Translations under genes and position numbers: made by a program
Source: Promethearchaeota archaeon
Lineage (GTDB): Archaea > Asgardarchaeota > Lokiarchaeia > Sigyniarchaeales > SOKP01
Length of the DNA: 64,000 nucleotides
Reading direction: 5' to 3'
Assembly: GCA_030599585.1 (NCBI GenBank)
Contig: JAUVNS010000013.1
Coordinates: forward strand, 62,001 to 126,000
Shown: piece by piece, positions 24,510 through 34,395 of the stretch
Layout: every line of letters starts with the position of its first letter
Numbering within the stretch: position 1 is the first letter of the stretch
The notes under the pieces: model-generated
What the model was told of the DNA's origin: nothing
The model's input: the letters and a program-made list of their open reading frames with translations, nothing else
Database searches by the model: none

Positions 24510-27182
24510 TTATTTAAAGTTTATTACCCATGTTAACGGTTTATTAAGGTTACTTTCACCAATTAAAAATACTTGATTATTTTTTATCGTAAAATCCTTT
24601 TCAATTCCATTTATTAGAACAGAATCGATTTTATCAAGTTCCTTATTAACCAATTCTAAAGATAATTTCCACGTACCTTCTTTCACGGGATTATACCACC
24701 CTGAGTATCCATTTTTAGTTTTTTCTAATCCAATTAGAGAAGTTCTAAATTTATATTTATCTTGAAGGAGAGTAGGTCTTAATTCTACACCTTCAAGAAT
24801 GAAATTTATCCCTATTAAACGAGTTATGTCATAAAGTGGCCATGCATGAGGATGTAAGTTGAAAACTGGAAAATCAGTCCAAGCAGTTTCATAATGCCCC
24901 AACAATTCCTCTCCATCTACAGCTTCTCGTTCGCCACTTATTAAAGACTCATCAAAAACGGTTTGTCCGGGATACTTAGATAAATCCGAGTTATATGTAT
25001 CTGGTCCACTCCAAATACCATACCACACATCGGGAAAATTCTCAGCATGATAAGCAAGCGTATTTTTTTTCCATTCGTCCCATCCCATCTCGCTATTTAC
25101 TAAAGAAAGTGCCCAGATTAAAGTTCCATTTATCGATGGCCAAATTCCAGCGTTTATTCCCTGTCCCATATTTTTTATGCTCTCAATTCCTTTGCTATGA
25201 AGCCTCGCACCGATTTTTGAAGGTTTTCGTACTAATTCATTAATGGATTGAACTAAAACCTTCTTTTCCCTATCATCAAGAGCATTCCCAATAATAGCCC
25301 ATGGTTGAGGTTCTAACCACATCTGGTCCTCACCGACCCAGCCTATATCTTCTGTTAACCAGGCCCGTCTAAACCATTTTCCTGTCCACTGGGCTTTTAC
25401 TGCCTCCCTTTGTGATTCAGAATAATTCAGAACTTCTAAAGCTAATTCAGATTCGTTAACAAAACTTAACATCTCAGAGTAAATTTTAAGTGAGAAAATA
25501 GCCATTGCGGCATTTAAAACGCTTTCTCCTTCTTTTTGAATTTCTTTATGTTTCTCAGGTGGAATGTTTCCAATTACAACACCATCGTTCCAATCCCCAT
25601 TCGATATTCGTTGAAGCCCATGGCGTCCTGTTCCAGTTTTTTTAACTAAGTGACGATAACATCTTTTCAATATTTCTCCGACTGTTACTATCTCGACTCG
25701 AGATCCATAAACGGGATATCTCGAAATTTTCTCGGAAAGGAAATCTGAATCTCGCGAACCAAGAATATATTCGCTTGCCAGCCACAACAACCACATTTCT
25801 TGATCGCTCGGTTTGAAAGGAGCTGGTAAAATTTGTCCGCTACCAGTGATAGCGTAAGGTATTTCACCGCTTTTACGAACTGTTTTTAGAGTATACCTAA
25901 TTACATCCTTAACAATGTCAGGATCGTTGTAAATAAACGGTAAAGCGTGCTGTAAAGGATCTCGAGCAGCCCCTTGAAATCCAATTATATATTGATAAAC
26001 GTGACCCTGAGAGAGTATATGTTCTTTGAAAAAACTATCGTAAGTCATAGCGCTTCGTAAGTAGTAATAATGCCAAAACACCTCGCGATTTACCCAATCC
26101 TCGTCATTAATTTGTAATTGTATTCTACTTGCTTTCCATTTCTCACAAGATTCTTTAAACTTTATGGATGTGTTTGTTTTGTATTTTTTAATTAATGGTT
26201 CTAGTTCGAAATTATCGGGGAGATATCCGTATAAAAAAGATAATGTGCAACTTTCACCGGCGTCTAAGCTTACTTTCGTTTCTAAGAGCATGGAACTTTC
26301 TACTCCTGTTGAATTAATGCTATTAGTTAGATTGTTTTTCAAGCCATCAGGAGATTCAACGCCACCTATACCAAAAAAATCTTTACTGTTCGTTTGCATT
26401 CCGCTGATTTCAGAGTCTAAGGAAACTAAAAATGTTTTGGGAGGAAATTTATCGTCAAAACTAGGTTTAAGGTTGTTCGAATCATATATTGTTTTGTGGT
26501 CTTCGACGTATCTTTTATCTTGAATACCCATGCCTTTCTCAATTGATTTAAACTCATGTTTGAGTTTATCGCTTGATTCATGCCGGATGTCTCTTGGATG
26601 TTTATCGGATGTTTTCGAAAGGACTCCTGCAAATGCTGCAGCAGAAAACTGATATGTATAACAACCCCAATATTCGATCCAACGCAAGTCTGCTCGCTTT
26701 TCTCTATTATTGGTAATTTTAACTTGAGAAATTACTACAGGATCGTCCCCAAAAGGTGCGGATATAATTTGATCTATTAAATATCCTTTTCCACTTACTT
26801 TTTTTTGAAAATAACCGATTCCAAAAATTCGTTCGAATGAGTTTGCATTTCCGGGATAGTATGTGCTTAAATGATCGTCGTTATCTGTTAGATATCCAAA
26901 TCCTCCAGCAAATTGTCCTTGTTCTGGATTAAACTCATTCAAGTATTTTGGACCGCCCTCATCTTGTCTTACCTGGACATGTCCATAATTCGAAACTACA
27001 GCAACCAACCTGTCATTTCCAACTTGGTGAAGGTGTTCTGTTTTTGAACGCCACTTATCATTCATTGGAGTTAATGCTTTTGGGTCGTTTATTTGATCGC
27101 ATGTATACCGATATGCGGGCATTCCAAAATCGTCTTCAATCCACTCACCAAAATAACCTGAACCAAATTCTTTTTTTGACAT
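24510..27182 (-). CDS. GH94-like glycoside phosphorylase / glycosyl hydrolase 36-94 clan protein
   Basis: This 890-residue protein has the layout of GH94 enzymes. An N-terminal beta-sandwich (1-300) precedes an (alpha/alpha)6 barrel with FQGAARDPLQHALP near residue 402, and RISNGDWNDG near 526-534, where GDWND carries the catalytic Asp of cellobiose and chitobiose phosphorylases. A small C-terminal beta domain follows. GH94 enzymes split beta-glucosidic bonds with phosphate and conserve the bond energy as a sugar phosphate. No signal peptide is seen, so it acts inside the cell. It is transcribed with the sulfatase gene (54-base gap). The substrate cannot be predicted, and other families of the clan are possible. 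Confidence 0.75.
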   Translation of the reverse strand: MSKKEFGSGYFGEWIEDDFGMPAYRYTCDQINDPKALTPMNDKWRSKTEHLHQVGNDRLVAVVSNYGHVQVRQDEGGPKYLNEFNPEQGQFAGGFGYLTDNDDHLSTYYPGNANSFERIFGIGYFQKKVSGKGYLIDQIISAPFGDDPVVISQVKITNNREKRADLRWIEYWGCYTYQFSAAAFAGVLSKTSDKHPRDIRHESSDKLKHEFKSIEKGMGIQDKRYVEDHKTIYDSNNLKPSFDDKFPPKTFLVSLDSEISGMQTNSKDFFGIGGVESPDGLKNNLTNSINSTGVESSMLLETKVSLDAGESCTLSFLYGYLPDNFELEPLIKKYKTNTSIKFKESCEKWKASRIQLQINDEDWVNREVFWHYYYLRSAMTYDSFFKEHILSQGHVYQYIIGFQGAARDPLQHALPFIYNDPDIVKDVIRYTLKTVRKSGEIPYAITGSGQILPAPFKPSDQEMWLLWLASEYILGSRDSDFLSEKISRYPVYGSRVEIVTVGEILKRCYRHLVKKTGTGRHGLQRISNGDWNDGVVIGNIPPEKHKEIQKEGESVLNAAMAIFSLKIYSEMLSFVNESELALEVLNYSESQREAVKAQWTGKWFRRAWLTEDIGWVGEDQMWLEPQPWAIIGNALDDREKKVLVQSINELVRKPSKIGARLHSKGIESIKNMGQGINAGIWPSINGTLIWALSLVNSEMGWDEWKKNTLAYHAENFPDVWYGIWSGPDTYNSDLSKYPGQTVFDESLISGEREAVDGEELLGHYETAWTDFPVFNLHPHAWPLYDITRLIGINFILEGVELRPTLLQDKYKFRTSLIGLEKTKNGYSGWYNPVKEGTWKLSLELVNKELDKIDSVLINGIEKDFTIKNNQVFLIGESNLNKPLTWVINFK

Positions 27183-27235
27183 TTGTTATATCATCTCTGT
27201 TTTTTACTAGTAATCACAAATTATTAAAAAATAAA

Positions 27236-28819
27236 TCAAAATCCACAATCTCGAATGACGGGATTTTTTTCTTTTGATATTTCTCTTCTAGTTAATCTTA
27301 AAAGAAGTTCTGTTTTGACTTCCAAATATTTATTATCATCCCATAAATTATTCATTTCATCAGGATCCTTTTTGAGGTTAAATAACTCTCCATGTTCTCT
27401 AAATACAGAAAGTCTCCACTTATCAGATATTAGTGTTCGTATTTTTTGATTGTTATGGTCGTCATCCATTTCAATCATGACATCCTCATTAATCTCTTGT
27501 TGGGGATCCTTAAGTAATAGCTCTATGCTTTTTCCCTGCATTGAATCGGGAATAGGGAACCCAGCTAATTCTAGAATTGTTTCAGGAAGATCTATTGAAC
27601 TAGTCAATGAATTGCAAATCTTATTTTGAATTCCTCCAGGCACTTTTATAATAAGAGGGATTTTAATTAAACCTTGATATAGAAAAGGTCCTTTGAAGAA
27701 GAATCGATGTTCTCCACCAAGATCACCGTGGTCAGTTGTATAAATTATTACAGTATTCTCTGCAAGACCGAGTTTTTCTAACGATTCTGTTATTTCCCCA
27801 ATCGCATCATCCATCATTTTTTCTGTACCATAGGATGCTGCTAAAATTCGCTTAGCTTCCATTTCTGTTAAATTTTTTGGTGTTGGGAATATGCTCTTTT
27901 CAGTACCTTCTGATCCTAGAAGTTCGTTGTAATGAGTCTTATTGAACTTCGAGCTATTTTCATGATTGTCGTTAAATGAGGACGGTAAGATAATATCTTC
28001 TGGTTTATACATGTCAAAATATTTGCCCGGTGGCGAGAACGGATGGTGTGGGTCAGGAAAAGAACAGAAAGCAAAGAAATTCGATTTATCATACTGCCCC
28101 GTGGCAAACCTTTCCAGAAATTCAATTGTATTTTCTTTTACAAATGTTGTTGAATATAATTCTTCGGGCACATTATGTTTAAGAACTTGTATCTTAACGA
28201 ATGATTTGTTAGTATTAATGCATAAATTGAGTTTGGCTTGCATCCTACTAATAGTATCTGACAATCTTATCCTCATGGGCTTTCTAAGCAAATCGTTTTC
28301 TTCTATTTTTCCCTTTACCCAATTCATGTAATCCGGATGACCACAAAGAGTTCCATGACCTGAGACAAGCTTAATTTCATCCAATCCAAAATAAGGAGAA
28401 TAGTTAGTTAAATCACTATATTGTTTAGGATGAGCAAATTCTTGGCTCACAGTGGGAGATTTAAATTTTCCAGAAGAAGCTCCAAAATAATTTAGATGAA
28501 TTTTACCGAAACTTGCCGTATGATATTCTCCAGATTCTAATAGCACATCTAAAAATGTTCTTGTGCCCTGTGGTAAATTTCTTCCATTTGTAGACACCCC
28601 ATGAGATGAAGGATATTGGCCAGTGAAGATTGTACTCCTATTTGGCATGCAAATTGGATTATTACAATAAAAATTCGTAAACTTAATTCCCTCTTTAGCG
28701 ATACGATCGATATTGGGCGTTTTTAAGACCATATTGTCATTGTAACAACTTAAATGGTCGCGACGCTGCTGATCTGTAAAGATAAATAAAAAATTTAATT
28801 TCTGGCTAATTTTAATCAC
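27236..28819 (-). CDS. Type I sulfatase (arylsulfatase family)
   Basis: This 527-residue protein has the sulfatase signature NPICMPNRSTIFTGQYP. Cys57 lies in CxPxR and is the residue oxidised to formylglycine. Metal ligands appear as FTDQQRRD near the N-terminus and YTTDHGDLGGEHR in the middle. The usual C-terminal substructure is present (DPDEMNNLW). It starts at GTG 28819. No signal peptide is visible, so an intracellular action on an imported sulfated or phosphorylated sugar is likely. Together with the GH94-like gene downstream and the divergent symporter it fits a sulfated-glycan cluster. A matching formylglycine-generating enzyme is not in the window. Confidence 0.85.
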   Translation of the reverse strand: MIKISQKLNFLFIFTDQQRRDHLSCYNDNMVLKTPNIDRIAKEGIKFTNFYCNNPICMPNRSTIFTGQYPSSHGVSTNGRNLPQGTRTFLDVLLESGEYHTASFGKIHLNYFGASSGKFKSPTVSQEFAHPKQYSDLTNYSPYFGLDEIKLVSGHGTLCGHPDYMNWVKGKIEENDLLRKPMRIRLSDTISRMQAKLNLCINTNKSFVKIQVLKHNVPEELYSTTFVKENTIEFLERFATGQYDKSNFFAFCSFPDPHHPFSPPGKYFDMYKPEDIILPSSFNDNHENSSKFNKTHYNELLGSEGTEKSIFPTPKNLTEMEAKRILAASYGTEKMMDDAIGEITESLEKLGLAENTVIIYTTDHGDLGGEHRFFFKGPFLYQGLIKIPLIIKVPGGIQNKICNSLTSSIDLPETILELAGFPIPDSMQGKSIELLLKDPQQEINEDVMIEMDDDHNNQKIRTLISDKWRLSVFREHGELFNLKKDPDEMNNLWDDNKYLEVKTELLLRLTRREISKEKNPVIRDCGF

Positions 28820-28940
28820 ACTTTAAAATTTAAATTTGTATTCAAAAAGATTACTAGAGTTAAAAATTAAAGCCAAAATAAATCTTTTTATAGTCTTAAC
28901 TCAAGAATGTATTAATAAAAAGAATTTTGAAATAAAGAAA

Positions 28941-30320
28941 ATGTCTGTTAATAAATTACCAAAAAAGCAAGTTTCGGGTTATATAATGGGAATGGTTCCT
29001 CTAACAATCATTCTTGGAGTCTTTCGCTTAGCTTACATAAAATTTTTCTTCGATTCTTTAGGCCTTGATGCGATTTTGTTTGTAATTGGTATGGTTATCT
29101 TCATGTTTATCAACATGACGAACGATCCAATTATTGGTCAATGGCAAGATAATACCAATGTGGAAAAACGAGGTAGTCGTCGGATATTTTATATAAAATA
29201 CTTCAGTCCACTTTTAGTAATTGTATTTGTTCTTATGTGGTTTCCATGGAGCACCGACAACGCATCTCCTTTAGGTCAATTTGTAATGTTTCTTCATTTT
29301 GTGATAAGTATCAGCATTTTTGATACGCTATCAAACATCGTTACTATGGCTTGGATGGCTCTACTGCCAGATATGACGGCAGACTTAGGCGAACGCACTA
29401 AAATTAACTTCTTTGGAAGCATATTAGGCCTATTCGCAAGTTTTCTTGTAATAACAGTGCCAACGATGGTAGATAATTTGCAGTTTTTTCAAATGTATAA
29501 TATTGTTGTTGCGGTTATTAGCTATACGTGTTATTTATTGGTTGTTAAATTTTCGAAAGAACGTCCAGAACACCAACATGATAAAAGTCCTCCTTTATGG
29601 ACTGCCATCAAGCAAACTATTAAATCCAAATCGTTCATGATGTATGTTGGATTTAACTTTTTCAAGACGCTCATTAGTTCAATACAACTCTCGTATGTCT
29701 TTCTATTTTTGATATTGATCGGTCCTGAGAATGTAGGATTATACTTTTTAATCGTAATTATAGTTGGTTGGAGTTCAAGTATTCTTTGCATGAAGCTGAG
29801 AAAGAAACATGGATTTAAGAAGTTACTACTTCGGTTCACAACTATTCAATTCGTGGGTGGATTTATTCTATTCTTTTTAGTTTTAATCCCTTCAATCTCA
29901 ATTCCCACTATGTGGATAGGACTTGCATTCTCGGCATTCTTTGGAGGTGCAGGTGTATTTGGAGTTATAATGCAGACGCTACCTATTGACGAAGATGAAA
30001 TAAAATATGGATCTAGGCGAGAAGGGATGTTTTATGGTATTAATGCATTGTTCACTAAACCAACTGAGAGTATTGGTCCTATCATTGTGACTATTGTACT
30101 TGGATTAACTGGATACGTACAAAACTCTCCCATTCAAACAGATTTGGCGATGTTTGGAATTATATTTGTATTTTATTTCATTGTCAACATTTTTGTAGCT
30201 TTAAGTTTAATATTTGCATACCTATTTCCACTAGAAGGCGAAAAATTAGAGCAACTCGAAACCGAACTTGAGGAATTACATAAGAAAAAACGAGAAGAAT
30301 TTGCTTCAAAAAATTTATAG
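28941..30320 (+). CDS. MFS/GPH-type sugar:cation symporter
   Basis: This 459-residue membrane protein has about 12 hydrophobic helices. The second carries DPIIGQWQDNTNVEKRGSRR, the cytosolic loop typical of the glycoside-pentoside-hexuronide (GPH) family (D-P-x-x-G-x-x-x-D then R-G-RR). A later loop, EDEIKYGSRREGMFYGI, is also characteristic. Such symporters import glycosides with Na+ or H+. It is divergent from the sulfatase. The start was set at ATG 28941 because the in-frame upstream ATG at 28836 lies only 16 bases from the divergent GTG and would add a basic, non-homologous 35-residue leader. Confidence 0.8.
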   Translation: MSVNKLPKKQVSGYIMGMVPLTIILGVFRLAYIKFFFDSLGLDAILFVIGMVIFMFINMTNDPIIGQWQDNTNVEKRGSRRIFYIKYFSPLLVIVFVLMWFPWSTDNASPLGQFVMFLHFVISISIFDTLSNIVTMAWMALLPDMTADLGERTKINFFGSILGLFASFLVITVPTMVDNLQFFQMYNIVVAVISYTCYLLVVKFSKERPEHQHDKSPPLWTAIKQTIKSKSFMMYVGFNFFKTLISSIQLSYVFLFLILIGPENVGLYFLIVIIVGWSSSILCMKLRKKHGFKKLLLRFTTIQFVGGFILFFLVLIPSISIPTMWIGLAFSAFFGGAGVFGVIMQTLPIDEDEIKYGSRREGMFYGINALFTKPTESIGPIIVTIVLGLTGYVQNSPIQTDLAMFGIIFVFYFIVNIFVALSLIFAYLFPLEGEKLEQLETELEELHKKKREEFASKNL

Positions 30321-30389
30321 TAAAATAAGCACTAATCAGTTTGATATTTTGCAATAAATAACTACTTATTTTTTTTTATTGAGGTTTTT

Positions 30390-31637
30390 ATTATTACATA
30401 TGACTTAATAATTATCGGAGGTGGTCCAGGTGGAGCAACGGCAGCAAAAATTGCTGCAGAGAGCGATGCAAAGGTGTTGTTGCTTGAAGCTGCTGAGGAA
30501 GGACGGTATAAATGTTGTGCTGGAGGTATCCCAATTAGAAACGAGGAATTCTCATCAATTCCCCATGGAGTAGGTGATCGTGAAATAACTGGTGGAGTTC
30601 TATTCACACCTAAAAGTGGACCAATGGAATTCGATGCGTCGGGAAAAAACAACAAAGGTTTTTGTATGTTTCGAACTGACTTTGATAAACATTTAGTAAA
30701 TATTGCTCAAGACGCCGGTGCTCAAATAAAGTATAAATTCCGGGTTAAAAAAATAGAAATAAACAAGAGTTCAGGCGTAAAAGTGATAGGACTTAAAGAA
30801 TATCAAAGTAAGTGTGTTATCCTTGCAACTGGATTGGGAGGAGCTCAACTGCAAAGACAGGTTGGATTGGAGGTACCACCGATGATAAACGGAATACAAG
30901 CGGAATTTGAGGTTCCAGAATCAGTTATCGACGAACAATTCGGTAATCGAGTGTGGGAATTCTTCGATCGGAGCATAATTGATCACGGAATTGGGTGGGT
31001 CTTCCCGAAAAGTCAGGCATTAAGCATTGGAGTACTCGGTAAGGGTGTGAAAATGAGTCATTTTAAGTCTTTCCTACAAAATCCATTCATAAAGGAAAAA
31101 ATTCAGGGAAGAGAAATGAAAGTTTTTGGTGGTCGCAAAGTCTGGGCTGCTCCTATACCTGATCGTATGATCGCAAAACCCTATAGTGAACGAGTGATGA
31201 TAATTGGAGATGCTTGTGGAACAGCGGATCCAATTTTATACGAAGGAATTTATCAAGCGCGATTATCTGGCAAAATTGCAGCAGAAGTTTTTTGTCAGGC
31301 ACTTGAAGAAGAGGATTTTGGAGAATCTAAACTTGCAAATTACTACGCCCTCCTACTAAAACAGCTCTACGAAGAAGATTTGAGGTACTCCTATAAATTT
31401 CATTACCTTTTGTATCATAGTGGTCTCTTGGAACGAATCCTAGAAGCGTCCTATTCAATGGCTCAAGAAGATCCAGAGATGATGCAATCCACTATTGCTT
31501 TATTTACAGGGAGCGAAACTAGGAAGCATAGTTGGGAAGTTATGATGTCTCGTAAGATGAAACTAATCAAATTATTGGGTATTAAGAATAGTCTGAAACT
31601 TTTCCCAACTCTGGTTCATGCGCTACGTATCAAATAA
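30390..31637 (+). CDS. Geranylgeranyl reductase family FAD-dependent oxidoreductase
   Basis: The FAD-binding glycine motif LIIIGGGPGGATAAKIAA lies at residues 6-23, which requires a start upstream of the first conventional codon (GTG 30474). The frame offers ATT at 30390 or 30393, with GAGGT at 30381-30385 upstream. CCAGGIP near residue 50 is the family's PxxxKxCGGG-like loop. GDACGTADPILYEGIYQA near residue 275 is the second FAD-binding motif. These enzymes reduce double bonds of geranylgeranyl chains in archaeal lipids or menaquinone. The length of about 415 residues is normal. The function is well supported and the start codon is inference. Confidence 0.82.
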   Translation: MITYDLIIIGGGPGGATAAKIAAESDAKVLLLEAAEEGRYKCCAGGIPIRNEEFSSIPHGVGDREITGGVLFTPKSGPMEFDASGKNNKGFCMFRTDFDKHLVNIAQDAGAQIKYKFRVKKIEINKSSGVKVIGLKEYQSKCVILATGLGGAQLQRQVGLEVPPMINGIQAEFEVPESVIDEQFGNRVWEFFDRSIIDHGIGWVFPKSQALSIGVLGKGVKMSHFKSFLQNPFIKEKIQGREMKVFGGRKVWAAPIPDRMIAKPYSERVMIIGDACGTADPILYEGIYQARLSGKIAAEVFCQALEEEDFGESKLANYYALLLKQLYEEDLRYSYKFHYLLYHSGLLERILEASYSMAQEDPEMMQSTIALFTGSETRKHSWEVMMSRKMKLIKLLGIKNSLKLFPTLVHALRIK

Positions 31638-31782
31638 GTAAAAAAAAATTACAATTGTTTTTTTTATGAATTCATTTCATGGATTTTCTTTTTTATAAAA
31701 TAACAAATATGGAGATATTTATACCTAAATACTTAAAAAGAAATATTCTTAAGATAACCTAATACCTATGAACTAAAATGAT

Positions 31783-33282
31783 ATGACACTTAAGAAAAGT
31801 ATTGTGGTTATATTAATTATTATAATTTCACTAATCCTATTTACAAGTGAACTTATGATTCATTTTATCAATTTTCTTTATATTTATCCATTGGCATATT
31901 GGATCACCTATATCTCGGCGATCATTGGTGTTTTAACCGTTATTATTACTTTATTTTGGTATGCAAAGGCGAGAATAAGGTTTTCATCACCAATCAAAAA
32001 GAAGACATTTTCTTCCGTTAAAATAATTCTCACGATAATTACACTTTTAGGAATCATTCAGGTAATATTATCTCTATTTGCTAAAGAATTATTATACCAA
32101 TTAACTTCTATATTGTTTATCTCTTTATCAGTAATTTTTGGTTTTAGAACTTTTATTAATTTATCCACTTCACTCTTGTTTCGTTCGAATATTAAGGAGT
32201 TTGGGACAACACCCTCAGTTTCAATAATTATACCTGCCTATAATGAGGGTAAAGTGATTGAAAAAACAATAAGATCAGTTTTAGAACTGCGTTATAGTCA
32301 AAAAGAGATTATTGTTGTGGATGATGGCTCATGGGATGATACTTTAAAAATTGCAAAATTGATGGAAACTAATAATCAAATTAGGGTCATTTCAAAAAGA
32401 AAGAATGGAGGAAAGTGGAGTGCACTAAATGAAGGGATAGAATCATCTATATCAGATATAATAGTATGTATAGATGCTGATACAGTATTGGATAAGAACG
32501 CAATACAGCCATTAGTAAATCATTTCATTGATAGTAAAGTTGGAGCAGTAGCAGGGAATATAAAAGTTGGAAATCGAGATAAGTTACTTACAAAATTACA
32601 AGCTTTGGAATATATTTCTCAATTGAATATTCAAAGAAGAAGTGAGGCATTTTTTCAAAAAATAACAGTAGTTCCAGGTCCTCTAGGAGCTTTTAGAAAA
32701 TCTATAATTAAAGAAGTGGGTTTCTATACTGGAGATACATTTGCAGAAGATGCAGACTTAACTTTAAAAATTTTAAGAGCAGGATATAAAATAAAATACG
32801 AACCTAAATCAATTGGATATACAGAAGCTCCAATATTTTTTTTTGACTTAGCTAAACAAAGGTATCGTTGGTATAGAGGATTATTACAAGTAATAATTAA
32901 ACATAAAGGCATGTTTTTTAATCCAAAATATGGAACTACAGGATTGTTTATAATTCCTTGGATATCTTTGAATGGATTAATCTTTTCTTGGTTTAACTTT
33001 TTCGCAAGTGTATGGATTTTTATACTTATATTTAATCCATTTTCTGGATTTCTTATATATATACAAATTTATTTTTTCTGGTTTTTTTTCTTTCTGATAA
33101 TAGAAGTAGTTATGAGTATGTATGCAATATATGTGGATGTAAGGGAAAAGCCAAAAATTTTGTTTTATATAATCGCTTATAAATTATTCTACGGATACAT
33201 GACTAACACAATCAGAATTTTAAGTCAATTAGAGCAATATTTAAAATATCCTATGAAATGGGAGACTATTAGAAGAACTTGA
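31783..33282 (+). CDS. Family 2 processive glycosyltransferase (PgaC/HasA/CESA type)
   Basis: Two or three membrane helices (residues 5-60 and 85-125) precede the GT2 domain. The domain shows VSIIIPAYNEGKVI, VVDDGSWDDT, CIDADTVLD (DxD), FAEDADLTL (the base) and QRYRWYRG, the Q(R/Q)xRW motif of processive synthases. Two or three C-terminal helices follow. This is the pattern of hyaluronan, chitin, cellulose and poly-N-acetylglucosamine synthases that extrude the polymer. The gene is monocistronic and AT-rich. The product is unknown but suggests an extracellular polysaccharide. Confidence 0.85.
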   Translation: MTLKKSIVVILIIIISLILFTSELMIHFINFLYIYPLAYWITYISAIIGVLTVIITLFWYAKARIRFSSPIKKKTFSSVKIILTIITLLGIIQVILSLFAKELLYQLTSILFISLSVIFGFRTFINLSTSLLFRSNIKEFGTTPSVSIIIPAYNEGKVIEKTIRSVLELRYSQKEIIVVDDGSWDDTLKIAKLMETNNQIRVISKRKNGGKWSALNEGIESSISDIIVCIDADTVLDKNAIQPLVNHFIDSKVGAVAGNIKVGNRDKLLTKLQALEYISQLNIQRRSEAFFQKITVVPGPLGAFRKSIIKEVGFYTGDTFAEDADLTLKILRAGYKIKYEPKSIGYTEAPIFFFDLAKQRYRWYRGLLQVIIKHKGMFFNPKYGTTGLFIIPWISLNGLIFSWFNFFASVWIFILIFNPFSGFLIYIQIYFFWFFFFLIIEVVMSMYAIYVDVREKPKILFYIIAYKLFYGYMTNTIRILSQLEQYLKYPMKWETIRRT

Positions 33283-33424
33283 TAATAGTAATTTGAAAAT
33301 GGTAATAATTGTTTTTTTACTACAATTGTATATATATTGTTTGCTCAGATTCTGTATATAATTTCTATTCTTGATTTTAAATAGAATAAAAGAAGTAAAA
33401 GAAAATCGAATTTTGTTAAAAATT

Positions 33425-34366
33425 CTATCTGATTTTTTTATACATAGGATAGAAAATAGGTGAGATATAAGCTCCAATTACTTTCGAGTAAAACTTAACA
33501 ATATCTCCACCCACCCACATTATTTCACATTTATCTACGCCCTTTTGCTTTATATCCCATAAGCACCATAAAAAGAGTAGAGTCCCTATTCCTTTTCCTC
33601 GTAATGATTCTTTAACTCCTGTAGGCCCAAAAGAACCCGGAAAAAACTGACTATGTGTAGCCCATCCTACGATATTAAAGTTTGTATCTTTCGCAACAAA
33701 AGTCGTGGGAGGATTGAAAGTAAATGAGAATTTGACTTCAGCAGCCCAGGTATTATTAGGGAATTGTTGCCTTACGAAATCATAAGTTTTATCGAAATCT
33801 TCAGGTTGAACGCGCTCATACGTGTAAGCTTCTTTTTTCAACGCAGGTTCTTTTTTAATATCGTCTAAAGAAACTGTGAGGTTGAATATAGCCTTCTGGG
33901 ATTTAAATCCATGTTTTTTTAAAAAGAAATATAGACTAGTATTGCGTATATCAACACCGGGTTGCCAATATTCAGGAACGCTAGGACCATAAATTGCTTG
34001 AGTTATCCCTTTCTCCTTAGCTCGCCTTATAAATTCAAAAAACATCTTAGAACCAAGCCCTTGTCGTCTATATTGCTTGTCGACGACACACCCCTTGAAA
34101 AAACAATGGTTTTCATTTATTTCTTTTCGCTTTACTATAATAAATGCCGCGATCGGCTTTTTTGTTTCTAGATTAAACAATATCAAGGATAATTTTAGAT
34201 CAAAACCATCGTCTTCTAGAGTTCCTCTTTGAAAATAACTAAAAGGTATCGAAAAAAAGCGGGAATTATTTTCAAATAGTTGGTATACGCTCTGAATATT
34301 ATCCTTTGATAATTTTCTATAAACTATTTTATCTATAGATAATCTCTTGTTATTATTTCCATCCAT
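33425..34366 (-). CDS. Tandem GNAT N-acetyltransferase
   Basis: This 313-residue protein contains two GNAT domains. The first (about 10-160) carries CVVDKQYRRQGLGSKMFFEFIRRAKEKG. The second (170-310) carries GPTGVKESLRGKGIGTLLFLWCLWDIKQKG. Both match motif A (RxxGxG). Such tandem proteins often use one domain for catalysis and one for binding. The gene lies 30 bases from the HAD gene upstream on the same strand and may be cotranscribed with it. The substrate is unknown. Confidence 0.78.
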   Translation of the reverse strand: MDGNNNKRLSIDKIVYRKLSKDNIQSVYQLFENNSRFFSIPFSYFQRGTLEDDGFDLKLSLILFNLETKKPIAAFIIVKRKEINENHCFFKGCVVDKQYRRQGLGSKMFFEFIRRAKEKGITQAIYGPSVPEYWQPGVDIRNTSLYFFLKKHGFKSQKAIFNLTVSLDDIKKEPALKKEAYTYERVQPEDFDKTYDFVRQQFPNNTWAAEVKFSFTFNPPTTFVAKDTNFNIVGWATHSQFFPGSFGPTGVKESLRGKGIGTLLFLWCLWDIKQKGVDKCEIMWVGGDIVKFYSKVIGAYISPIFYPMYKKIR

Positions 34367-34395
34367 TTTCTATTTCTCTTTTTTAATTAAAAAAA

